Origin: Apus apus
Taxonomy: Eukaryota; Chordata; Aves; Apodiformes; Apodidae
DNA length: 64,000 bases
NCBI RefSeq assembly: GCF_020740795.1
Contig: NC_067290.1
Location: 16,970,001-17,034,000 of the forward strand
Direction of reading: 5' to 3'
Shown here in pieces: positions 51,501 to 62,782 of the stretch. Numbering within the stretch: the first letter of the stretch is position 1; each line of letters begins with the position of its first letter. The notes beneath the pieces were generated by a model. The model saw nothing but the letters and a program-made list of their open reading frames with translations. It had not been told where the DNA came from and made no database searches. Both the position numbers and the translations under genes were made by a program.

Positions 51501-54500
51501 CTCCACCTGAATCATCAGCTTTTGGCAGGGTCTGACTTGTGAAGAGCTGCAGGGAGATCTACCATGCTGTGCCAATGGGTTCAAGCATGGTTAGGTTTTT
51601 TTGACCTGAGAAACAGAGGGTTCAGGGTGGTGCATCACCACCAGAAGCTGTTGTGGGAAGTTAAAGGCAGAAGAAGGGTTAGGAGGTTGGATTCCTGCCA
51701 GGTTGGTTGCGACATCAACCTGCTTAAAAATTGTCAGTTGAAGAGCATCTTTGATTTTATGCCATCAGGGATTTGGCACAATGATTTTTTTACTTGAGTA
51801 TTTGTCAGCTGGGCTGCATTAGGGCAGGTGTACTTGTATTTTAGAAACGAGCACCATGGGCTGCTCTGCAGACTCTGCACAGCAGCCTCCGTGGCACAGA
51901 CACGTGTCGAGGCACTTGTGCACCTTGTTGGCACAGAGGTAGCCGAGTTCCTCCTTCTGACAGAGGTAGTGGTGCCTGCGTGTCCTGGCCTGGAGGATCT
52001 GCCTGGGTTTGCAAGAGTGGTTTGAGAAGCACCCTGCTTTCTCCAAGGAAAAAAACTACCGAGAGGAGTGGGGTTTATACACAGTTGTTTGGTGTTTGAT
52101 GTTTATTTCAGAGCTTCAAAAGTGAAAAAACATATTTTTGAATAAAATTGTTTGGGTTGGAAGGAACCTTAAAGATCCTCTTGTTCCAACCCCCTGCTTG
52201 AGCAGAGACACCTCCCACAAGAGCAGGTTGTTCCAAGCCCAACCTGGCCTTGAACACTTCCTCTCAGAAATGCATCAACTGTGAGGGGAAAAAAAACACA
52301 GAGAGAGCATGAAAGAAAAATGAATTAGAATGGTAATATTTTTCTAGTTTGAAGAGATTACCATGATTGTTTTTGTAGCCCTTCAAAAATGTGTATTTTA
52401 TATAGAAAAACAAATAAAGCACACTATTTTTTTTGTGTCTAAATTCCTCTTCTGCTGATTTGAGCAGTTACAGAATCATTGCTCTTCCTTTTGTTTTCCA
52501 TTTCAGAAACCCCAGCTGGACTCATTGCTGAGAACCTTCTCAAAGCCAAAGAAATAGCCCTCAATGACTCTTGTGTTCCTGAACAGCTCAAGAATTACTT
52601 ACAAAAAGCTCTCGATGTTGCTCTTGGACTAGACCCTTACCTGGATGCAATGGCAACTTCAAAGAGGTAGGGATAATCCTTTGCAGCCTTGTGCTTTTTT
52701 CCTGTGATTGTATGAATGTGTTCTTAGATTTTCTGTTCAGAACACCCCACAAACACAGAGGACAGTGGAAGGAAGGGGGATGAGAGGTAACTGCACCCAA
52801 ATATATCACGAAATGTGCATGAACACGTGCGTTTGTGTGCACCTTGAGGAGAGGAGGTGAGAACAGAGTCCTAACTTGAAATTTTGGAAGATATTCTGCC
52901 AGTCAGCTCTTGACTAAAGCAATGCTTGTGTTGGACCATATCCTGGGCAAAACTGTAAGGCAGCTGCCACACTGTGCCCTCTGAAAGGCTCTAAGAATGA
53001 GCCCCTGCATCAGATTGTGCTGGGATAAATAAAGAATGAAGAAAACCTGCACCTCTGGATCCACCCTCTAATAACAGCCTTTATATGCAGCTTTTATCTC
53101 CAAGAGCTCTACAAACATTAATTAATCTGCTAACTAAATTACTCTAGTAACTAAACTAATTAATTAAACTAATTTAAGGTATCATTAATTCAGAAGTCCA
53201 ACTGATACCCTCATTATTCTTTTTTGAGCTACAGTGTATTACCCAGCCATGTGGGGTCTGCTAAGCCCTTCCCATTTATCAGTGTGCATTTTGATGTGTG
53301 GAAAAAGCCAGTTCTGTCTTAAAGTGACAATGTGTAAACTGTTCCAGGCTGTGGATTACGGGAACACTCCTCGATGGTTCTGTTGCTGAAATAATAGCTG
53401 AGAGTTGTTTGACTTGCTCTTGCCGTACGATAATAGCTATACATTATCTTATTAAAGTTGTTAAAGCATTTGTGAGGGGCACAAAAGAGGTTATACAAAA
53501 TGTTCTACTCTTTAAGTCTTGGATTATCTGAGTGTGGCTGACACGGGTTATGAATTCTTTCTCATTTTACTGAGGAGTGTGTGTGTGTGGGGGGGGAGTT
53601 CTGGGGAAGGGAAAAAAAGAAGCTGAAAAGGCTCTAAATACTGGCCCACAGAAGTGTCACCAGCCATTTCTGGTGGTTGTTTACTTCAGATGGGGTCATC
53701 TAATTTGTCTAGAGGCTGTGGACTTCTTCCAGTCATCTGTTCCCTTCTCTTCATAATAGGTATCATCTCACTTCATCCAGGGTCCTTGTCACAGGCCTGG
53801 TTTCTGTGAACTAACACCTGGAGATATCCTGCTTTTCTCAGCAGGTTGGGAGGAAAACCATTTTTTCCTGTCTTGCAAAAAAAAAAAAAATCATAAAAAA
53901 TTAGCTTTTGCATCTTTTGCCCCATTCTGCAGTGAAACCTCTTCTGGCTGGAAAAGTGAAAAAAAAAAAACAAACCACCCAAAATCTGGCCAAGGTAATT
54001 GGAACCATTTATTCCAAACCAGCAGGTAGATAAGACACCCGTCTGGAGCCAGCTGGAAATGGGGAAGATTTGAGGTTGAACAGTAGGCAACACTTTCTTT
54101 CAGCACCACAACCCCTTCTTCCCTAACCCATATGGCTGCAGCAGCATCAAGACAGTCCTACTGCCAAGGTAGGTCCTCTTAGGCATGTAGTTTAGGAACA
54201 CTTTTCATGATTCTGGGCTGATTTCTCATGCTCATGAACAAACAGACATTTTCCAGGAGTTCCCTCTTGGCTGCTGTTTTTTAGGCAGGATACTCAGGAT
54301 TTTGATTGTTACCATCATGTTGAAATTTCTGTCTTTTCCCAGAAAACCTTCACCTGACCACAGCTCAAGAGATGCTGGAGGAACTGAAACCAGAGCTAGC
54401 CTGCAGGCACATCATACCTCTGGCTCTTTGAATGGTAAGTTGGTCAACCAAGCAGATAAAATTGCACCTGACTGGTTTGAAGTTTAGCACTGAAGTTCAT

Positions 54501-57500
54501 CCTCTGTTCCATCTTGTGGGGAGATAGTCTGACTGGTATGGAAGTGCTCAGAAAATGTGGAAAATTCCTTAAAAAGAAAGACAGGAACTTCCTGTAGGCT
54601 TGGATCTTTTTTTTGTGTGAGTTTTCTCTGTCTTTCATCTCCCATGCCCTTGTGCACATGCACATGCTCCTGAGTGCTTTAATTCAGAGTTCCAGTCCCC
54701 TCCCCTAGTGAGCAGCAAGGAGACCATCATCCTCTCTGGAAGGGGAAGGAAGGGAAAGGAAGGGAAAAATCATGTTGGTTTTGGTTTGGTGGTGTCTGAT
54801 AGAGGTTTTTGTTCTTTTGTGGTGCAGGTGGCCTGTGGCCAAGCACTGCACCTTTCCAAGCAGCAACACCCAGGCTTGTATCCCAGTATAAAGTCTATTA
54901 TCTAATCTATTCCCAGATTCATTCTTCCCAGATGTTCCCATCTTTTGAGTAATATATCACCACAGTGAAGTACTCTTATAATGTATTACACTAATACATT
55001 GTTCGAAGGACACCAGTGATGATAAATTTCTTAAATGATGGTGCTGTCTAGGGATAATGACTCTAAGAGCAAATGCAAGGTAATGTAGTGATTTTTTTTA
55101 ACCAGGTTCCAGAAAGAATATGGAGACCTCTTAAAGCCATTTTCATATAGGGGGAATGTTAAAATATGCAATATTTCAAGCACTATTTAACAAGCACTTG
55201 AACAATAGCAGCATTGATGCTAAAGGTTCTACATTTAAAATCAGTCCCTTTATTCTGTTGTCTTTTAGCTGCATTTTAGTTTATTTTTTTTTTGTCAGAT
55301 TCTGTTGTTAAGCCCTTATTTGAAGGTGTTTTAGGATTAGTTTTTTATTTTAATGATCACTTAAAAGGTACATCTAATTTTCATTGTGAACAGGGAACAG
55401 TCTTTCCTATGGTTTTTATTTTTAAATTTTAATTCTTTTCTTTCAACAGGCCAAATTTTTAAGATGTTTATGCATATGATCAGAGCCAGGAGGATTTTAT
55501 TAATTGGCAAGCTTAAAGGTTACAGTATCCTTGCTATTGCAGAAGAATTACCAGATGATGGCAGAATCTTTGCATGCGCAGAAGCGCCGTATCTCGGAGT
55601 GAACAGCCAAGAAGCATTTGATTATTCTTCAGATGGTAAAAAGATAAGCATGAGAGTGGGACCTACAGCAGACACTTTGGAGGTAATGTCAGTTGGAAGG
55701 GGAGTTTCAGGGTTTCAGGCAGGTCCTTGTTTCTGCCCACAAGATGCTGAATGGTGACCTTGCAAATACGTGACCATGCTCTTGCACTGGAGTTATTTCT
55801 TATTCATGATGATGTATGATGGGATGGCTCTGTCACACCAGATAATTTTTTGCTTCTCAACTAAAATACTGTACCTTTTGATCAGAGGGATTACAAGGTC
55901 TAAGTGCAGGTTGATAAGCTTCAGTGGCAGGACTTGACATAGGTGGGCTTTGTCTCAGGGGCTCTTAATTCCAAGCATAACAAGCTGAAAGGGTGTATCT
56001 CTCCCTGCTGGGCATGCCCTGGGAAGGACAGCTTGCACCCAGTGTTCACAAGAATTGGAAAAGTCCTGCAGAAGTTTGTGACCCCCAGGCTGTCACCGTT
56101 TTCCCCAACTGGCAACCCTGCAGGCCATTAGACCCCAAGTTTCTCACTTCCAGAGCAGTGTGATAAGCTTCAGATGTGCAAAACCATTAGTTGAGTTTGT
56201 TTCATTATGAATAGTGACTTTGTCCCAAGAAATAGAAAAGCTTATAACTGTCAACAGCTAGAGGAGTTTCACATTGAATTCCAGTTTATACAACTCCAGG
56301 ACATGGAGGGCCAGCACGCTAACAGGTGATGTCCATGCTAGGTTCATTAAACATGTAGCCTTTTTATTATTAATGATCAATTTGATCTGGTTCTGTTTTC
56401 AATCTGGATGTGTTAGTGTGAGCTGGATTGTAACTGTATTTGCATTAACAGGTCCCATATTTGTTTCTAAAATGAAATGGCCAGAAGATTTCTGACCTCT
56501 GACTGTTATGACCTCTAAGTTTGACAAGAAAGAAAAAAGAGCTTTACCAAGTATATGAATAAATGAAATGTTACAGATCACCTGCAATGTGCAGCATTTA
56601 AAATCCCAGCTCCCCACAGTGAGTGTGAAATTAATTGAATTGCTGTTGCTCTCTAGTGCCCATTCTGTGCAACTGACTTACTGTGACTGAATTAAAATAT
56701 CCAGAGGCAGGCAGAGTACATGCTGTGTAGAGATTAAAGAAGAGAGCAAAGACATGAAAATTAAATCCTTAAAACAGAACATTGAGGTTGATTTTATATC
56801 CTCCAATTGCAAAGCAAAGGCACATCCAGACCCCGGTTCTGCAGGTGCTCAGGGCTTCAAAGAAACTCTTGGATCCCAGAGAGATCCCAGTGCTGAGGAC
56901 ACCTCAAGGTGCAGGATTTCTGCACTGGGCTCTGAAATTTGGTTGCTCAACCTGGCAGGTATTTAGCAATTGGGATCAGGACGATCAGGATTGTCCTACA
57001 GGTCAGAATGACTGTAAAAGGTGAAGCAACGCATTTGGTGGCCTCTCTATTGCCTTTGCAGTTTGGGCTTATTAAGGTTTGCTCAGCTGGAGTGAGGCAG
57101 CCATGTGGGAACACACCTAGATAGATGGATGGAAGAGGCTCAGGCTGTGAGCAGCATGCTGCCTTTTCCCTCCCAGAGAAGACCAGCTTAGCCTGAATAC
57201 CTGTGGCTTCCTCCACTGCCATTTGGCCGTTGTTGGGAAGTGTGGTGAGATTTAGGAGAGCTAGAACAAGCTCTGGGAAGGATTATCTTTGTTGTCTGTG
57301 GTGTCTGCAGCCCTGGGTTTCATTCTTGTCCCTCTAGAGATATTAGAGGGCAGAGATGGTCACCCACCACATGATTTTTGGATATGTCTGCTGCAGCTTT
57401 CTTACCAAAGTGACAATGGCTGAATTTTCTTTCCAACCTGAGTGCAAAAGGGCAGGATTTCTGCCCATCTGCTGCTCCTCCCCTTTTTGCAGCTGTGCAA

Positions 57501-60500
57501 GCCCCTGGGAGCAAAAGATTTGCCTTGCTGCACTGGCTTTTTCAAAGCACAAAAATGTCATATGATATATAAATAACACTGCCTGGCAGGGAAGTCCTTT
57601 TCTGCTGCATGGAACTATGATGTGGAAAATCCAAACTGCCAGAAGGTATGAGATGGATTCTCACTTCTGGTGTAAAATTAGTCCACCGAAGAGTTCCTCT
57701 TGCCTTGAGCATGAGGCTACCATCCACATGCTGCAGGATTTGTCCAGTGCTGTGTCCACATGTGCTGCTGATGCCCTTTAGAAGGAAATCTGCCAGATGT
57801 TGCAAGAGATGCCACAAGGATGTGGCACATCTGTGCCTGTGCACCTCAGACAGCAGGAGCTTTGTGGCACCCATGTAGCTCTGGTTCTTCCACCTACACC
57901 CAAAGCCCACGAGGGCTGTGTGAGAGCAGAGAGCAGTGCAAAGGCAGCTCATCATTCCACAGCAACACCATGACCAGGCTTTCTGAAGCCTCTTGTGCTC
58001 CTTTGCATTATCGCACCTTCCCTGTCTCTTGTCCCAGCTCAGAGCCAGCTGCAAAACACCTGGGATTTTGAGCTGTCAAAGGATTCTAAATACCAGACAG
58101 GAACTGCAGAGCTCAGGTGTACAATGGGGTGCTTTTGGTACCTGAGGGCATGATATAAAAAATCCACCTTTCCCACATGTGAGGGATGGCAGGGCCAAGC
58201 TAGGTCAGATCCCCACCAAAGCATGCTCCATGCTCACATGCACCCTGGCACAAGCCTCTGTGTCCATTGACCGCAGGAATTTTAATCCAATATTTAGAAA
58301 TGTGGGCAGTGGGGAAGATTTTCCTTGGGCTCAGCCTCTGATACAGGTGCTTTCAGTGGGAATTAGCTACTTCTCCAACACATGCTGGATCAGTGTTTCA
58401 AAACCTTTCCCAACAAGGTCCTTCAGTCTAAACTCTTGTCATGCTGTTCCTGGGTAATTTCCCTTGCCAGGCCTGATCCTGCACAAAGAGCTTCCTTTAA
58501 CTCCCACTGGACTTTTGGTTGAACAATGGATGCAGGATTGAGTCCGGAGGGCATGCAAACTACCAGGAAATGAATTTCCCTTCCAGGAGTTTTTTGATCC
58601 TTCCATTTAAAAAATCGAAACAGCAACACACAAAATAACACCGTGTTTGCAGCAGATTCTGCTGATTGCAGGGCATTGTGCAAGCATGTCAGGGGTTTCT
58701 TTTTTCTTTTTTTCCCTCCTTTTACCAGACAGAATAGGTGAAGAGGTTGAGCTGCAGATCTCATTTCTCCTGTTTTGCTGCTTGTGAAGTCTGCCAACAG
58801 AATCCACCTTGACAAAGTCAAGGACTCTGCGTTTAATGTTGAACTGAGTGAATAAATTATGCATGAAATTGTGTCGGAGTCTCTAGTGTGCAGAATTGCT
58901 CCTTTTGATATGAAAGGTTAATTCAGAAAGGAGTCCAAAATAGCTGGAAATTGTGGGGATAAGTGGATAGTATTCACTGTTGTGAGCTGTTATTACTAGA
59001 AATTGCATTCCCTCTCTAGCTTCCCTAGAGATTTAGCTTTGCTGGTGAATATAAACTGTACTCAATAGACTAGCATTTAGGAGTAACAAGAGTGTATGTC
59101 CACATACAGTAAAATATTCTAATGGTGTTTTAAAAGGAAGCTGCACTTTTTCATGTATTCTGTGGACCCAAAGGATGGATTGCTATTACATTTAGGTCAA
59201 GAACAAGGCATAGGGAAGGTAATAAGTTTTGAGTACATCTTTATTACAAAGATGCTGACTGTATGATCTGTATCGAAGGAACTGGACAGTCATTTCTTTT
59301 CTGACTGAGTTTGTATGTGCCTTATGAGAGAGTGTCATCTCTGATCAGGACTCCAATCAGGTTTTCTCTGAGCTTTGACAGAAGATTCATTCATGTTTTC
59401 ATTTGGGATATCCTCTCCCTGATTTTTGCTGTATCCCTCAGCAGCTCTGCTGTGCCCTTTCTTGTGCTCGATTTCAGTGCATCTCCTCCATGTGATCCTG
59501 TGCTAAAAGTTTGTGTTGTTTTTTTTTTTTTTTTTGAATCCTAAAGGAAGTTAATGACTCACTGTAAGCAAAAGCATTAATTTTAGCCAAGTTTGCTCTG
59601 AATTAAGACACTTCTTGCTGCCATCTGTTACCATCTATGATGCCTCTGTAGCAAGGAGCAGGGATTGCACTGTAAACGTTCAGGAAATTAGTTTCAGCAG
59701 GATATTTTGCAGGCAGATTATTTCCTTCTGGATCTCAGCTTTCCTCACAGTTGGAGGCATTGGGGCTCTGCCTGTCTCCAGCAAAAGACAAAGGCATCTC
59801 CAACGTGGTGTGAGGTCCCAGGCCTGGCCTAGTCTGAGAATGAGTGTGGTCAATCCCTCCTCTTAAACCCTCTCCTCCATTTTGAGAGGGACAGCAGTGA
59901 GGGTCTCCTCTCCATCACTGCCCTGACAGTTCCAGTGCTTAGTTCTGCAGTCACAGCTGCTAGCGGAGAAGCTTTTCTTTTCTTTTTTTTTTTCCTGGCT
60001 CTCTTGGTTCAACAGTGGGTGCTGGCACTGAGGAAATGCTCTCCAGTGTGGTAGCCTGGCCACCATGACTGCCTGTCTGAGTGACCTGTGCTCTGCTAGC
60101 CAAGGAGTTCCAGGAAACAGAGCACTTTCCCATTCCTGAGACTCTTATCCTCTTGTGCAGAGGCTGCTCTAGAGGCAAAGCTGGTTCAAGGAATGTTGTG
60201 GATTCCTCTTGTAGGCCTAGAGTTATTTCCAGTGAACTGCTGTGGAAAGAAGAAGCTCAAATGGTGGCAGGGTTCCAGTACAAATTCCAAGGCAGTGATT
60301 CAGGCATTTCCATACAGGTGTCTAGCATCTAGAAGAAATGAAAGGTGGCCAAGTGACCTTCATGGCTGGACATTCAGGACTTGATGAACTGGTGGAAAAG
60401 AAGTGCCTTCTAAGCAGTGGCCTTGGACACCCTGGCAGTGCAAGGGCAAGACAAGCATGTGCTGGGTACAGCCAACACAGACACCCTCCTGGGATGAAAG

Positions 60501-62782
60501 CTGGGAAGTTAAAAGGTGGTTAATCTGTATCAGAAGACAGATAAGGAGATAAGCTGTCAGCAAGTACAGTACAATAAGCAACAGTACAATAAGAGGGCTG
60601 AAATGAGAAGTCCAGCTAATATCCAAAGATCTACACAACTCCATATGGACCTAATGAAGTCAATGCATTAAAGTGAGATTCTTTTTCATTAGGGAGCCAT
60701 ACTAGGGAGCAGTAGTAACATATGTTCAGAGATGGCCACATCTGCTTCTGAATGTCTGCCCCCCACCTCCTCCATCCGGGAAGGTTACAAGTCAGAAAGG
60801 AGTGATAAGTCATGATAATTGCTCAGATTTGGCTTTGGCTCTTCCCTCTGGGGAATGAGACCTCTAATCTCTCTCTCTGATGGACTCCTCCTCCTAGCTT
60901 TAATCCTCTGACCCTTCCTGAAGTATCTGCATAGGACAGACTGGCAGAGTGGCAACCTGATATCAGATATTCTTCCACAGTAGCAAAAATGTTCCAGCTG
61001 CTTTCCCCCACTATTGCTCAAGAGGGAACCAGGGCAAAACTTTCTAACTGGTCATGAAATGAAAAGATGAATCCCAGGAAACCAGATGTCCCCAGATTCT
61101 GCTAGGTTTATTATAAAACAGCATATATTTGGCCTTAAGATCTCCTTTTGTTGTAGTGCAGTATCAAAAGGTGTCCTAAAATGTGGACTCATTAATGCTT
61201 TTGGCAGAGCTTCTGTGCTATCAAGCATCTGCAATTAAGTGTGAGTATCCAGGCTTTCAGGCAGGCTTAATTTCTTAACCACTAACAAGCTCACAAGGAC
61301 ACTAGTTTGCACAATAAAGTAATTCAGAGTTTCAGTGATCCACTTCCTGCTAGTTCTTCATCTGAATGACACACTCCCTACTCTTGAAATCTCTGTTTGG
61401 GAGCCATCAACCTCCTTCCCAAAAACAAATTAGTTTTTTTCACATTCTGTTGCCATTTGTTATTGATGCTTCCTCTGGTACATCTCAGGGGATTGCTCAT
61501 CACTCATTGTGCACAATGTCTCCAAACACAAAAGGGAAATCTGGACGCAAGAAGTACTGTTAAAAGATGTGGTAGAAACAGTGAGTTCTGGAAAACATAA
61601 TTGTTTCTCTTTTCACTCAAAATGCCAAGACTTGAAAGCGTTTTCTTGCCGAGATAGGTGGATGAGCCGTTGTTTCATTGCAATGCACACAGATGCAGTT
61701 AAACAGTCCCAGATGGAATCTGAAATATTCCATCGCAGCCTCTTGGGCAGCGAGTGCATTAACTGCCACAGGAGAAGGCTGTAAAGGCTCCCATCTGGTC
61801 ATCCATCAACACTTTTATACATTATCATCAGCAGCCTGCTTGGAGGGAAGGTGTGCCACATTTCTGAAAATCCAATTAGATGATAGCAGCCAGTTCTCTT
61901 TTATCCTCTCTGTTGCTGAGCCCTCCAAAGCATTTTTTTAGATTAAAGAAACATCATTTTCCTTCACAGAAGCTGGGCTGCTTTATCTCTATCATGACCT
62001 GTTCTTTTATGTGCTTTATAATTCTATTATTAATTGGGATTTCAACCATTTTCCTGCTACAGAAGTGATATTCACTACTTTGCAATTCCCAGGATCAGCC
62101 TTATGCTTCTTTTTCCCAGACTGATATAATTGCCACTCTTCAAGTTGTTGATAGTTACTCTTGTGAGAAAAGACAACTTATTGCAACACCTCAGCTTCAG
62201 GGTTTGATGCCATTCCTCTCCCTGACCCTGAAGGATCAATTTACTTTAACTCTAGATAGGCAGAAGTTTCTGCTGTGGCTCTCAACACCAGAAGCAGGGA
62301 CAAACCATCCTCTTTTATACCCTGATTTCCTCTGAGAGGTCAGAGTTTTGGACACCAGTGTTGCTGAAGAATTGTTTGCAAAGCATGGAAAACTCCCAAG
62401 ACCTCCACAATTCTTGAAATGTTAATTTAGAAAAAAAACAGGGTTCCTTCGGATTTGGATTTTACAAAAAAAAGCATTTTAATGGCAAGACATTAAGTTT
62501 TCAGGTAAATAATTAGTGTTTTCTCCAACACATTTTTTTTTCCAGGCGTTACATGCTGAGGATGAGCACTTTGATATAGTCTTTATTGATGCTGATCAAA
62601 GGAATGCTTTTAACTACTACAGCTTTGTCATGGATAACCACTTGCTGAGAATGGATGGAGTGGTCTGTGTAGAGAATACACTCATGAAAGGACAAGTCTG
62701 CCTGGAGAACATATCGGATGAAAATGTACTAGCTGTCAGAAAATTAAATGCAGTGATTAATTCAGATCCTCGTGTTGAGCAG
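45506..62782 (+). CDS. MT-Ox: MT-Ox (gadusol synthase), 5' part: methyltransferase domain (partial gene)
   Basis: Second enzyme of vertebrate gadusol synthesis, a fusion of an N-terminal SAM-dependent O-methyltransferase and a C-terminal NAD-dependent oxidoreductase that converts 2-epi-5-epi-valiolone to gadusol. Five exons here (780 bp, 260 codons) join in phase and code for the methyltransferase half. An N-terminal helical part (TPAGLIAENLLKAKEIALND) is followed by motif I region GKLKGYSILAIAEELPDDGR (123-142), then FDIVFIDADQRNAFNYY (190-206), the class I caffeoyl-CoA-type OMT signature with its metal-site aspartates, and VVCVENTLMKGQV. The oxidoreductase half is absent and should lie beyond 64000. 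The order MITF-EEVS-MT-Ox and head-to-head orientation support the call. Odd: motif I reads GKLKG where relatives usually have GTFTG, and the acidic residue after strand 2 is shifted or lost. Confidence 0.88.
46208..46229. repeat. Poly-T run
   Basis: An uninterrupted run of about 22 T, in MT-Ox intron 1. Confidence 0.9.
47790..48225 (+). repeat. CR1 retrotransposon, 3' end
   Basis: About 430 bp, forward: 'tggggttgttcagcctggtg', 'aaaagaaggctccagggaga', 'gagacactggcacaggttgc', 'gaggttggactagttgacct'. The longest CR1 copy in the window; body and tail are similar to the copy at 40.2-40.6 kb. Confidence 0.95.
49193..49215. repeat. (CA)n microsatellite
   Basis: About eleven CA units, in MT-Ox intron 1. 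Confidence 0.95.
52145..52285 (-). repeat. CR1 3' tail fragment
   Basis: 'ttgtttgggttggaaggaac', 'cttaaagatcctcttgttcc', 'aaccccctgcttgagcagag', then 'aagcccaacctggccttgaa'. Reverse CR1 end, about 220 bp upstream of MT-Ox exon 2. Confidence 0.92.
52507..52666 (+). CDS. MT-Ox: MT-Ox exon 2
   Basis: 160 bp. Enters in phase 1, reads (E)TPAGLIAENLLKAKEIALND ... LQKALDVALGLDPYLDAMAT, and leaves with two bases. This is the N-terminal helical part that packs on class I OMT domains. Acceptor ccatttcag, donor AGAG|gtaggg. Confidence 0.9.
52667..54342 (+). other. MT-Ox: MT-Ox intron 2
   Basis: 1.7 kb, AT-rich with 'taattaat'-type sequence near 53.12-53.18 kb, a GT/G run near 53578-53598 and two A runs near 53.88 and 53.96 kb. 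No exon recognised. Confidence 0.75.
54343..54434 (+). CDS. MT-Ox: MT-Ox exon 3
   Basis: 92 bp, phase 2 in and phase 1 out: (R)KPSPDHSSRDAGGTETRASL then QAHHTSGSLN(G). Corresponds to the linker that leads to the first strand of the Rossmann fold. Acceptor ttttcccag, donor AATG|gtaagt. Low-complexity polar composition makes family identity weak on its own; phase fits both neighbours. Confidence 0.8.
54435..55449 (+). other. MT-Ox: MT-Ox intron 3
   Basis: 1.0 kb, with a G/A-rich simple repeat (ggaag/gggaa units) at about 54739-54767. No exon recognised. Confidence 0.75.
54739..54767. repeat. Purine-rich (GGAAG)n repeat
   Basis: Tandem ggaag/ggaaa units, about 29 bp. Confidence 0.75.
55450..55682 (+). 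CDS. MT-Ox: MT-Ox exon 4 (SAM-binding motif I)
   Basis: 233 bp: two bases complete G104, then 77 codons, phase 0 out. Reads QIFKMFMHMIRARRILLIGK, then LKGYSILAIAEELPDDGRIF and ...ISMRVGPTADTLE. The layout matches the first half of class I OMTs (strand 1, glycine loop, helix, strand 2). The glycine loop is GKLKG and the segment after strand 2 is ACAEAPYL. Acceptor ttcaacag, donor GAG|gtaatg. Confidence 0.93.
55683..62545 (+). other. MT-Ox: MT-Ox intron 4
   Basis: 6.9 kb. Contains a T run at about 59519-59535 and a few shorter ones. A 170-codon minus-strand frame at 57.5-58.05 kb shows no recognised family. No CR1 copy was recognised in this interval. Confidence 0.65.
62546..62782 (+). CDS. 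MT-Ox: MT-Ox exon 5 (metal-binding/catalytic OMT core)
   Basis: 237 bp, 79 codons, phase 0 both sides. Reads ALHAEDEHFDIVFIDADQRN (182-201), AFNYYSFVMDNHLLRMDGVV and ...NAVINSDPRVEQ. IDAD at 195-198 is the metal/catalytic signature of CCoAOMT/COMT-like enzymes. Acceptor tttttccag, donor CAG|gttagt. No later MT-Ox exon was recognised before 64000. Confidence 0.94.

Larger units (their letters stand above)
45564..52506 (+). other. MT-Ox: MT-Ox intron 1
   Basis: 6.9 kb. Holds a T run (46208-46229), a CR1 copy (47.79-48.22 kb), a CA microsatellite (49193-49215) and a CR1 tail (52.15-52.28 kb). Several open frames of 60-115 codons show no family resemblance. Confidence 0.65.

Noticed and set aside
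57542-58054. 170-codon minus-strand frame in MT-Ox intron 4
   Set aside because: Cys/His/Leu-rich, no motif, no promoter or splice context. A search against bird proteins and repeats would be decisive.
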